NCBI GenBank assembly: GCA_964534995.1 | Contig: CAZHSC010000035.1 | Span: 1 to 34,674 of the forward strand | Reading direction: 5' to 3' | DNA length: 34,674 nt | Source: JAJTFW01 sp964534995 | GTDB taxonomy: Bacteria; Bacteroidota; Bacteroidia; AKYH767-A; OLB10 | Shown: positions 1 to 7,303 of the stretch, one piece after another | How the letters are laid out: each line of letters opens with the position of its first letter | How positions within the stretch are numbered: position 1 is the stretch's first letter | Translations under genes and position numbers: made by a program | Notes under the pieces: generated by a model | The model's database searches: none | Told to the model about the DNA's origin: nothing | What the model saw: the letters and a program-made list of their open reading frames with translations, nothing else

Positions 1-3000
1 CCGGTACAACCCCCGTAATCCATGTTTACCCCGTTGATTTCATAGCTGGGCCTGTTCAGTTCATGGGTCATCAGCAATGAATAATTGGAGGAGATGAATT
101 TGGTTTGCCGCAGTGAATCTACCCAGATCATATTGGCCAGTTTGCTTTCGTTAAACTGATAATAATGCGCCTGCGACCATCCTGTCTTTCCGGGCTTGTA
201 CAGGAAGGAGCTCGTCTTCCACTGGAATTTTGAGGCGATAAGCGAATCCGGGTGGAGGATAGAGTCGTTGGCCACTCTCCAGAACCAGGCAATATTGCTG
301 TCGATGGCTTGTGGTACCGTCCATGAAACGATGCCAAAGGCGTTGCTTACAAGTCCCGACTGTTTCGCGGGGCTGTTGAAAAAGCTGGAAGTATCAATTT
401 CAAACCGGTAGTTTTTCGCGGAGGAAAAAAGGTTGGCAGTGGTCGCTTTTAAGGTGACATTTCCATTGGGGATGATGGCGTATTTCTGAGGATACACCGG
501 ATTGATATCGGTGGAATTGATCTGCAGTTGCGCGTTCGCGACATTATTTCCCACGTTGTCAATTTCATCCACTTCATTGTAAATATCTACCGTTACCTCA
601 AAGAGGTTGAGGCCGGCGCCATTGGCAAAGTCAACAGGCAGTGCGATGGTAAATGTGTCGCGGAAGGTGATGTAGGGAATAGGGATGATGGTGTCGCGCT
701 TGCTGCCATCTGGCATGGTACGGCTCAGGAGAAGGTGCAGGGAGTCGCCGGTATTTTTTCCGAAATTGCTCACCACCACCTTTACGGCGAAGGTGTCGGT
801 TTCGGTGGTGACCAGCGGAGGGTCGAAGAAGATACCATCGTTGTTAATGCTGTAGTCCGGTTTTTCCCAGGCGTTCATCGCGATCGCCGGATCCCCGTGC
901 AGGGTCATGTTCATGCAAACGCTTTTCCGCTCAAAGGTGGCATCAATAATTTGTTGCACTGTTTTTTTCATGTTCTCACCAACGCTGGCGCCGTAGTTTT
1001 CCCTGAAGGTATTTTCATGGAAGCGCAGCGAATATTCGTCCAGTGGGTCAATCAGCCCTTTGTCGGGTACGGCGATGAAGGCGATGGACCCCTTTTCCGG
1101 GGTGAGTACAAAGCGTTCGTTCAGCAGCCTGCCGGTAGTGTGTACGTCACCCACAAAACAGCTCTGGGCAAGCACAACCGGATAGCGGCCTTTGTTATTA
1201 TAGTTTTCGGGGTCATCAGTGGCAATGTCGAAGGAGGTGCCGGCGGCATGTCCGTAAAAGGTCATCATGGTACAGCCGGTATCGATCAATTGCTGTATGT
1301 ACTGCCCGAGATTGATCTGGATGGGGTCGGTAGAACTTTTTAATATGGTGGTAACATTGCCGCCAAAGAGGGTGTCTTCCACAATGGTTTTATACACGTT
1401 GAGCTTACCGGCAAGGATATTTTGTTCCGCGAGGTCGGTACCGCCGCCAAAGTGCAGGATGTTTTTCATCCAGGGCGATGGCGTATTGGCCTGTTGCCCT
1501 TCAAAGGCTATCAGTTTGTCGAGGTAAGCGCTTACGTCGGTTTCATTTTGGGCGGAGATCCTTCCGGTAGCTATTTCCGGAATGAAGTCATTGCTGTTTA
1601 ACCTTGAAGTAAACATTTGGTCGGAAGCGGGTTCGCCGTAGGTAGGAATGAAATTCTGTTGGTAGGCGGCGCCGCTCCTGGCGTTCTGGTTTAAGACGGA
1701 TTTCCCCAGCAGGAGCAGGAAACGGGGGGCGGGGCTTACCTGATCCAGCATCAGGTCCGAAAAATTACGGATGGCCAGTACATGTTTGCGTATGCCCCAG
1801 GCAAACTGATCATAAAGTTCATCTATATCGGCCAGCAGTACCGAATATCCTTTGCTATTACGGTAAGCAGCGTAATTGGTGGCGCCATTCCATATCGCCT
1901 TGTGTGAGACGATCAGGAAGTTTGCTGCGGCGCCGGTGGTGGTGAAGTGGTGGAAGCGAGCGAACCTGTTCGGGTCAGGATCGGCGTTTACACTTTTTAT
2001 TTCCATGTTCCCCGTGTAACCCAATACCTTGCTGTTGTCGGTGAGGTAGCATTGCTGTGTGTTACCGTTAACGGGAATGATAGCCTGCAAGAGGGAAGGG
2101 CCGCTGCCCATCAGCACCATCTTCACGGTATCGCCGCTGATAACATAGAGCCTCGCGGAAGTGGTGTTCACATTGTTCATGTTGAAGAGCACCTTCGGCG
2201 CCGCGCTGCTGATATGCATCGTGAGTGGCAGGGTGTCGCCGCTGAAATCAAAGGATCGCGGGTATACCAGTTTGGCATAAGCCATCTGCATATAGTTCAG
2301 GTTGCCGCTGAAGGTGGGGTCGTTCTGAGGGGCGAACTGAAATGTATAAGCGCCGGAGGAGGGAAGGTTGCCTATGCCAAAAGTGTGTTTCACAAGTTCA
2401 TAGGAATAGAAGATGGTGTCGAGCAAGAGGCTGCCCGCGCTGAAAAAGCGGTACGGATGCGCGTTGGCGTTAGCGCCCATAATGAGGGTCTCAATAACAG
2501 GTTGCGGCCCGGCTGGTACTAAATTGCGGATGACGAAGCCCACATCGAAAGGGGCAAGTTTGCTGATGCGGCCGGATAGAAATCCTTCCCCTTCGGTAAA
2601 AGAGTTGTCGGCGATGTCATTGAAGTCGCGCCAGCCGATATTGTACTCACTTCCGTATACTTTCACCTCTTCCTTCTGGTACCAGGCTTCGGGCGTATAG
2701 GCGCTGTAGTTATTGTCGTTGATGACCGGCATGCGCCTGTTGCTGGCCGAGAATGGGTTGTAGGTCAGGAAATAGGCGGCTGTATCATTGTATAAGCTGA
2801 AATAGGGGTTGGCCTGGCTGGAGGGGTTGTCGTACAGGGCGGCGTCATATTCACCGTCATTGCCCCTGCCATAAAATTCAATGTAATCTCCCGGTCCGAA
2901 TATATTGTCCGTGTTGCTGTCTTCTACACGGATGAACTGCTCTTTTCCCCGGTTGAACAACTGGTAACGGTCAGGGCTGAACCAGGCATTAACGGGTACG

Positions 3001-3188
3001 CCGTTGCTCTGAAGGTCCGCGTAGTTGATCCGGTAAATTCCTTCTTTCCAGATATGGATACGGAAATATTGCTGCGTCGAGTAATCCTGTCCGCCGGCAA
3101 AAGCTATCCATTCATTTCCGTAAGGTTGCGCATTTACGGCTGCGGAAGCAAGAAGGAGGAGAAGTACTGTTTGGTAAAAATATTTCAT
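1..3188 (-). CDS. porU2: PorU2-like T9SS sortase (C25 cysteine peptidase), 3' end outside window
   Basis: Open frame with ATG at 3188 that runs off the window after about 1062 codons. Residues 1-20 form a signal peptide (MKYFYQTVLLLLLASAAVNA). The N-terminal half matches the beta-rich domain found in front of Bacteroidota C25 peptidases (motifs such as GIYRINYADLQ and GPGDYIEFYGRGNDGEYD). The caspase-like C25 domain is roughly residues 430-790, with the catalytic pair visible as His647 in FYGHAAG and Cys677 in AQSCFVGD. A CARDB-like beta domain follows. PorU-type enzymes act at the outer membrane, cleaving T9SS C-terminal signals and joining cargo to A-LPS. The N-terminal style and trailing domains fit PorU2 better than canonical PorU; this assignment is from memory of the family. 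It starts 11 bases after the PorV/PorQ-like gene, so the two are probably one operon. Confidence 0.82.
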   Translation of the reverse strand, partial: MKYFYQTVLLLLLASAAVNAQPYGNEWIAFAGGQDYSTQQYFRIHIWKEGIYRINYADLQSNGVPVNAWFSPDRYQLFNRGKEQFIRVEDSNTDNIFGPGDYIEFYGRGNDGEYDAALYDNPSSQANPYFSLYNDTAAYFLTYNPFSASNRRMPVINDNNYSAYTPEAWYQKEEVKVYGSEYNIGWRDFNDIADNSFTEGEGFLSGRISKLAPFDVGFVIRNLVPAGPQPVIETLIMGANANAHPYRFFSAGSLLLDTIFYSYELVKHTFGIGNLPSSGAYTFQFAPQNDPTFSGNLNYMQMAYAKLVYPRSFDFSGDTLPLTMHISSAAPKVLFNMNNVNTTSARLYVISGDTVKMVLMGSGPSLLQAIIPVNGNTQQCYLTDNSKVLGYTGNMEIKSVNADPDPNRFARFHHFTTTGAAANFLIVSHKAIWNGATNYAAYRNSKGYSVLLADIDELYDQFAWGIRKHVLAIRNFSDLMLDQVSPAPRFLLLLGKSVLNQNARSGAAYQQNFIPTYGEPASDQMFTSRLNSNDFIPEIATGRISAQNETDVSAYLDKLIAFEGQQANTPSPWMKNILHFGGGTDLAEQNILAGKLNVYKTIVEDTLFGGNVTTILKSSTDPIQINLGQYIQQLIDTGCTMMTFYGHAAGTSFDIATDDPENYNNKGRYPVVLAQSCFVGDVHTTGRLLNERFVLTPEKGSIAFIAVPDKGLIDPLDEYSLRFHENTFRENYGASVGENMKKTVQQIIDATFERKSVCMNMTLHGDPAIAMNAWEKPDYSINNDGIFFDPPLVTTETDTFAVKVVVSNFGKNTGDSLHLLLSRTMPDGSKRDTIIPIPYITFRDTFTIALPVDFANGAGLNLFEVTVDIYNEVDEIDNVGNNVANAQLQINSTDINPVYPQKYAIIPNGNVTLKATTANLFSSAKNYRFEIDTSSFFNSPAKQSGLVSNAFGIVSWTVPQAIDSNIAWFWRVANDSILHPDSLIASKFQWKTSSFLYKPGKTGWSQAHYYQFNESKLANMIWVDSLRQTKFISSNYSLLMTHELNRPSYEINGVNMDYGGCT

Positions 3189-3199
3189 GGTTGCCGGAT

Positions 3200-4297
3200 T
3201 TACTTTTTCGCCGCGGCGTCTTTTTGTCTGAAGATGCTTAAGCGAATGGAGAATACATTGGAGTAAAGGGATTCGGAAGTATTCCCGATATTGGTGAGGG
3301 CGTAGTCAATGCTGACATTTTTCAAGCGCAGTCCGAGACCAATATTCGGCTGCGCAGTGGTGGAGGTGCTTGCGTCGATGTTCTTCACACTTTGTATATT
3401 ACCTAAGCCGGCACGCAGGAAGATAAAATCGTCATAGGCGAATTCAAGGCCGATTTTCGGGTCTATACTGACTACATCCGTTTTCACGGGTACATTTCTT
3501 TTTCCGTCAAAGGTGATGTCGAGATCGAGCGAAGGCTGCACGGATATTTTTTTTGTGATCCCGGTTTTATAGGCGCTTCCCAGTATGAGGCGGGGCAAGG
3601 TTACTTCCAGTCCGTTTTCAGGTATGGCGTTTCCCGTTTGATTAAACACCGCTTCCAGGTTTTCGGTGTTGTATGACCAGGCATTGAAGGTAGAGGTGAT
3701 GTCTTTCCCTGTCGCCCCGAATTTCCACTTTCCATGTTCATACTGCGCTCCCACATCCAGCCCGAAACCCCATGCTTTGGCAAATTCGCCCACCTTGCGA
3801 TGAACGATTTTAACATTGGCGCCCATGCTGAGTCCCTGGATTTTCATTTTTTGCGCATAGGAAAGCAGGAAGGCGTAGTCGGCAGATGAAAAGGATTTTA
3901 AGCGGTCATAGTCTATATTTCCATCTTTGTCAATAAGGTCGGTAGAATCGATGATATCATCAATGGCGAAACGGATCACGGAAAGGCCGATGGTCCTGGT
4001 TTCGTCAACCGGCGCGGCGAAAGATCCGAAATCGTATTTGGCGATGCCGGCAAAATATTCGCTGTGCATCAGGGCGATCTGAAGGTTGCCTTTTACTTTG
4101 GTAAGTCCAGCCGGATTCCAGTATCCCGCTGTAGCATCATCTACCACCGCCGTCATGGCGCCGCTGAGGCCCAGTCCCCGCGCCCCGACACCAATGGCCA
4201 GGAATTCATTGCTGTATTTGGGCGTCTGGCCTTGCAGGAAGGATGGAAGGATATAAAGCAGGAAGGAGAGCGTGAGGAAATATTTTTTGGTGTACAT
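3200..4297 (-). CDS. PorV/PorQ-family outer-membrane beta-barrel protein
   Basis: 365 residues starting with a signal peptide (about residues 1-23, ending FLQGQ). The opening of the mature protein, NEFLAIGVGARGLGLSGAMTAVVDD followed by YWNPAGL, is the hallmark of the PorV/PorQ (UPF0164-like) barrels. The rest alternates short hydrophobic strands and ends in aromatic/Arg-rich strands (FSIRLSIF) typical of an outer-membrane barrel. PorV shuttles T9SS cargo from the translocon to the sortase PorU and PorQ anchors PorZ; sequence alone does not decide between them. The immediately downstream C25 sortase supports a PorV-like role as its partner. The gene is first in the operon, with 220 bases between it and the divergent pssA. 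Confidence 0.87.
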   Translation of the reverse strand: MYTKKYFLTLSFLLYILPSFLQGQTPKYSNEFLAIGVGARGLGLSGAMTAVVDDATAGYWNPAGLTKVKGNLQIALMHSEYFAGIAKYDFGSFAAPVDETRTIGLSVIRFAIDDIIDSTDLIDKDGNIDYDRLKSFSSADYAFLLSYAQKMKIQGLSMGANVKIVHRKVGEFAKAWGFGLDVGAQYEHGKWKFGATGKDITSTFNAWSYNTENLEAVFNQTGNAIPENGLEVTLPRLILGSAYKTGITKKISVQPSLDLDITFDGKRNVPVKTDVVSIDPKIGLEFAYDDFIFLRAGLGNIQSVKNIDASTSTTAQPNIGLGLRLKNVSIDYALTNIGNTSESLYSNVFSIRLSIFRQKDAAAKK

Positions 4298-4517
4298 AGG
4301 TGTTGGTTTCCGGGTTTAAACGCTGATCCAGAAATATAAAGTATATCCCTGTGAATGCTTTTTTTACGTGGAAAGGAAAGTAAAGGTTTGCTTATTCAAA
4401 AGTAAGCAGGTTTTATACGAAAAGGTTACGGCTGACTATAAAATATTAACAGTTCCCTGAGTTTCCTGCACACGCTGTCCGCCGCAGGTTCTTCAGAAAT
4501 GCAATATCTTCGCCGGC
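4298..4517. promoter_or_regulatory. Divergent intergenic region between PorV-like gene and pssA
   Basis: 220 bases with no gene. For pssA, TATCTTCG at 4505-4512 resembles the Bacteroidota -7 box (TAnnTTTG) and lies only five bases before the ATG. For the PorV-like gene, TATATTTC on the minus strand (4331-4338) is a weaker -7 candidate. I see no matching -33 TTTG for either. Confidence 0.35.
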
Positions 4518-5231
4518 ATGCGTCATTTGCCGAATATGATTACCCTGTGCAACCTTTTTTTAGGCTGCCTGGCAGTGGTAGCAATATTCAATGCAAAGCT
4601 GGAACAGGCCGGCCTCTTTATCGTCGGTGCACTCATTGCCGATTTCTTTGACGGTTTTGCGGCACGGGCACTAAAGGCATATTCGGAACTCGGGAAGCAG
4701 TTGGATTCCCTGGCGGACATGATGAGTTTCGGACTGGTTCCCGGCATGATGCTCTATACCCTGTTTTATATGGGATCTTCTTCTTCCGATGCCAGTGAAA
4801 ATGTATTACTCGCCGGACGATGTTTTATGTTTATTGTTCCGCTTTTTTCGGCGCTGCGGCTGGCAAAATTTAACATTGATCCACGGCAGGCCACCTATTT
4901 TATCGGCCTTCCAACACCTGCTAATGCACTGGTGATCATGTCATTTCCCTTTATTATCGGTCACGATGAGTTCGGTTTGTCGGCGTTTATTTATCATCCC
5001 TTTTTCCTCATCACATACTCCCTTGTCAGTTCCCTGCTGCTTATTGCCGAAATACCCCTGCTGTCTTTAAAGTTCAGTTCCATTGATTTCAGGCGGAACA
5101 AAGGTGTTTACTTCTTACTGGCAGGAAGCATACTGCTCGTATTATTTTTCCGCTACGCGGCGGTTCCGCTGATCATTCTTTTCTATGTAATTTTGTCGCT
5201 CCTGTTACCTCCTGATAAACAAAAAGCATGA
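4518..5231 (+). CDS. pssA: CDP-diacylglycerol--serine O-phosphatidyltransferase
   Basis: 237-residue multi-pass membrane protein making phosphatidylserine from CDP-diacylglycerol and serine, the precursor of phosphatidylethanolamine. The full CDP-alcohol phosphotransferase signature is present: Asp42, Asp45-Gly46, Ala49-Arg50, then Gly59, Asp63 and Asp67 at exact family spacing (DFFDGFAAR ... GKQLDSLAD). Hydrophobic segments fill the rest, and length and N-terminus (MRHLPNMITLCNLFLGCLA) match the Bacteroidota/Bacillus-type PssA. A -7-like box directly before the ATG suggests a very short or absent leader. The stop overlaps the purS start (ATGA), so the two genes are likely translationally coupled although their pathways differ. 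Confidence 0.95.
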   Translation: MRHLPNMITLCNLFLGCLAVVAIFNAKLEQAGLFIVGALIADFFDGFAARALKAYSELGKQLDSLADMMSFGLVPGMMLYTLFYMGSSSSDASENVLLAGRCFMFIVPLFSALRLAKFNIDPRQATYFIGLPTPANALVIMSFPFIIGHDEFGLSAFIYHPFFLITYSLVSSLLLIAEIPLLSLKFSSIDFRRNKGVYFLLAGSILLVLFFRYAAVPLIILFYVILSLLLPPDKQKA

Positions 5232-5479
5232 AATTCAACGCCCATATCAATGTGATGCCACAAAAAGCATTGCTCGACCCTCAGGGCCGCGCAGTGAGCA
5301 GCGGCATGAAAAACCTGAACCTCCCTGAAATTGTCAATGTAAGAATCGGAAAGCATATTACCCTGGAGGTGGAAGCTTCCAGCAAGGAGGAGGCGCACGA
5401 AAAGGTGGACCTCGCCTGTAAGAAGCTGCTGGCAAATCCGATTATGGAAACCTATGAGTTTCACCTGGAACAGGCCTGA
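5228..5479 (+). CDS. purS: Phosphoribosylformylglycinamidine synthase subunit PurS
   Basis: 83 residues, the usual PurS length. It begins MKFNAHINVMPQKALLDPQG, matching the family opening (a beta strand and 'K..vlDPqG'), followed by an NVRIGKHITLEVEA segment and a helix AHEKVDLACKKLLANP. PurS is the small structural subunit of the PurLQS complex, which converts FGAR to FGAM in purine synthesis. No purL or purQ is in the window, so the subunits are encoded apart. The start overlaps the pssA stop by four bases and the next gene begins 12 bases after the stop. Confidence 0.93.
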   Translation: MKFNAHINVMPQKALLDPQGRAVSSGMKNLNLPEIVNVRIGKHITLEVEASSKEEAHEKVDLACKKLLANPIMETYEFHLEQA

Positions 5480-5491
5480 GCATTTTTTTTC

Positions 5492-6109
5492 ATGAGGAAA
5501 TCTATCTTTCTGTACCTGTGTTTTTTCAATGTCGCTTTCGCCCTGGCGCAGGGCGGCAACGCGTCATATGAATCGGCGTTTATACGTTTCCGGACGCAAC
5601 TGGATGAAGAATATAAAAACCCTGAATCATCCCCACTGGAAAAAGAGGCGGCCCTGGACTTTGGAGGGCATTCATTTTTTCCTTTCGATACCAATTACAT
5701 CGTAACGGCTTTTGCTGAGCGATTGGCGGAACCTGAACTTTTTAAAATGCTAACCACCGGCGATAAAAGACCGGAGTATGAACGATTATACAAACTGACT
5801 TTTTCTATTCGTGACACCATCTGCGTCTTGTATGCTTACCGCAATGTCGCCTTATCGAAAAAAGAGGAATATAAAAACCATTTGTTTCTTCCCTTTACCG
5901 ATAAAAGCAACGGTTTTGAAACGTACGGCGGAGGACGCTATATCGATTTGCAGGTGCCGGAGGGAGAACTGATGCTACTGGATTTCAACCAAAGCTATCA
6001 TCCCTATTGCGCTTACAGCAAGAAATATTCCTGCCCCATCCCTCCCCGCGAGAATGCTTTGCCTTTGAAAATAGCAGCCGGCATCATGGCTCCGGCCGAA
6101 CACCCTTGA
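5492..6109 (+). CDS. DUF1684 domain-containing secreted protein
   Basis: 205 residues. The N-terminus is a signal peptide (MRKSIFLYLCFFNVAFALAQ), so the protein is exported. The DUF1684 core is clear: a SPLEKEAALDFGGHSFFP segment near residues 46-65, then LPFTDKSNGFETYGGGRYIDL and, near the C-terminus, LDFNQSYHPYCAYSKKYSCPIPP with ENALPLKIAAG. The YGGGRY and NPYCAY-type motifs with paired cysteines are the conserved family features; the biochemical function is not established. It is the third gene of the pssA-purS unit. A weak hairpin and T-rich run lie at its end (about 6082-6132), where it converges with the next minus-strand gene. Confidence 0.9.
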   Translation: MRKSIFLYLCFFNVAFALAQGGNASYESAFIRFRTQLDEEYKNPESSPLEKEAALDFGGHSFFPFDTNYIVTAFAERLAEPELFKMLTTGDKRPEYERLYKLTFSIRDTICVLYAYRNVALSKKEEYKNHLFLPFTDKSNGFETYGGGRYIDLQVPEGELMLLDFNQSYHPYCAYSKKYSCPIPPRENALPLKIAAGIMAPAEHP

Positions 6110-6129
6110 TGTAAATTGTTTTTCTTTTT

Positions 6130-6507
6130 TCAGGGATAAAGGCCTTTTTTCAGGCGGATAAAGAAGAGGGTAGCCAGAAAAAGAAAGGGCAGGGTGGAGC
6201 CCGTCATGTAAGCATTCATACTCAAAATACCCGCCAGTAAGATCAGTAATACCACCAGCCCCAGCAGCAGGATGCCCGCGATGTTGATTTTTTTAACAGG
6301 AGGCGCGGCAATCACACAGTAAAGCAAAAGGAGCTGTCCGGACAAGCCTGAAAGAATTACCGGGTGCGTAAGCACTGAGAAAAGGTCCTTTGACTTTGAA
6401 AAAATTTCATATTCCGCCTGCCATATCGTCGAGGCGTTGTTGCCACCCCATTCCATATAGCAGATGGAGAAGGAAAGAATGAGTCCGGCGTTGATCAGTT
6501 TGTTCAT
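6130..6507 (-). CDS. Small integral membrane protein of unknown function
   Basis: 125 residues with about four hydrophobic segments: near residues 5-18, 48-68, 74-95 and 102-118. The C-terminus is positively charged (RLKKGLYP), as expected for a cytoplasmic tail. No motif or family is recognisable to me. It starts 26 bases after the lptB stop on the same strand and is probably cotranscribed with it, but nothing in the sequence ties it to LPS transport. Confidence 0.7.
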   Translation of the reverse strand: MNKLINAGLILSFSICYMEWGGNNASTIWQAEYEIFSKSKDLFSVLTHPVILSGLSGQLLLLYCVIAAPPVKKINIAGILLLGLVVLLILLAGILSMNAYMTGSTLPFLFLATLFFIRLKKGLYP

Positions 6508-6533
6508 TCGGCAAGTCCGGATCAGGATTTGAT

Positions 6534-7259
6534 TTACCTTAACTCGAAATTTTTACCCAGGTAAACTTTTCTTACCTGCTCATCATTGGCCAGGTCATGG
6601 GCAGTGCCTTCTTTCAATATCCTCCCTTCAAAAAGCAGGTAGGCCCTGTCGGTGATGGTCAGGGTTTCATGCACGTTGTGGTCAGTAATCAGTATGCCTA
6701 TGTTTTTTTCTTTCAGGGTATGGATGATGCTTTGAATGTCTTCTACAGCAATGGGGTCAACACCTGCAAAGGGCTCATCCAGCAAAATAAACTTGGGATT
6801 TACGGCGAGACACCTGGCGATTTCCGTTCTCCTGCGCTCACCACCCGACAGTACATCTCCCCGGCTTTTGCGTATTCGCTGCAGTCCGAATTCTTCCAGC
6901 AGCGAATCCACCCGGGCTTCCTGTTCTTCTTTTGGCAGGGCTGTCATTTCCAATACCGCCTTTAGATTATCTTCCACACTGAGTTTCCGGAACACGGAAG
7001 CTTCCTGCGCGAGATAACCGATGCCCATTTTCGCCCTTTTATACATGGGTTCTCTGGTGATGTCGGTATCATCGAGAAAAATACGCCCTTCATTGGGTTT
7101 TATCAGGCCTACCGTCATGTAAAAGGTAGTGGTTTTTCCGGCGCCGTTAGGGCCCAGCAATCCAACAATCTCGCCTTGTTCAACACGGATGGAAACATTG
7201 TCCACCACGGTGCGTCGTTTATACCTTTTTACGAGGTGGTCGCTTCGTAGTATTGACAT
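6534..7259 (-). CDS. lptB: LPS export ABC transporter ATP-binding protein LptB
   Basis: 241-residue ABC ATPase. The Walker A is GPNGAGKT (36-43), the signature is LSGGE (137-141), and the Walker B ends ILLDEPFAGVDP (around 158-169); the H-loop follows in LITDHNVHETL. The FAGVDPIAVEDIQ stretch and the LSGGERRRTEIAR variant identify LptB rather than other ABC proteins. LptB drives extraction of LPS from the inner membrane with LptFG and passes it along LptCADE. A minus-strand TACTTTCG box (7264-7271) lies four bases before the ATG and may be a -7 element giving a near-leaderless transcript. The upstream neighbour encodes a DUF5686 protein 44 bases away. Confidence 0.96.
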   Translation of the reverse strand: MSILRSDHLVKRYKRRTVVDNVSIRVEQGEIVGLLGPNGAGKTTTFYMTVGLIKPNEGRIFLDDTDITREPMYKRAKMGIGYLAQEASVFRKLSVEDNLKAVLEMTALPKEEQEARVDSLLEEFGLQRIRKSRGDVLSGGERRRTEIARCLAVNPKFILLDEPFAGVDPIAVEDIQSIIHTLKEKNIGILITDHNVHETLTITDRAYLLFEGRILKEGTAHDLANDEQVRKVYLGKNFELR

Positions 7260-7303
7260 AGTGCGAAAGTAGTGATTAAACCGATGACCGGCAGGGCAAT
7301 GAA

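Noticed and set aside
528..2522. Long plus-strand open frames opposite the sortase gene (528-1343 and 1947-2522).
   Set aside because: They are antisense to a continuous minus-strand frame with signal peptide and C25 catalytic motifs; their residues show no domain.
6082..6132. CATCA/TGATG stem followed by a T-rich run at the end of the DUF1684 gene.
   Set aside because: The stem is interrupted and has a long loop; too weak to list as a terminator.
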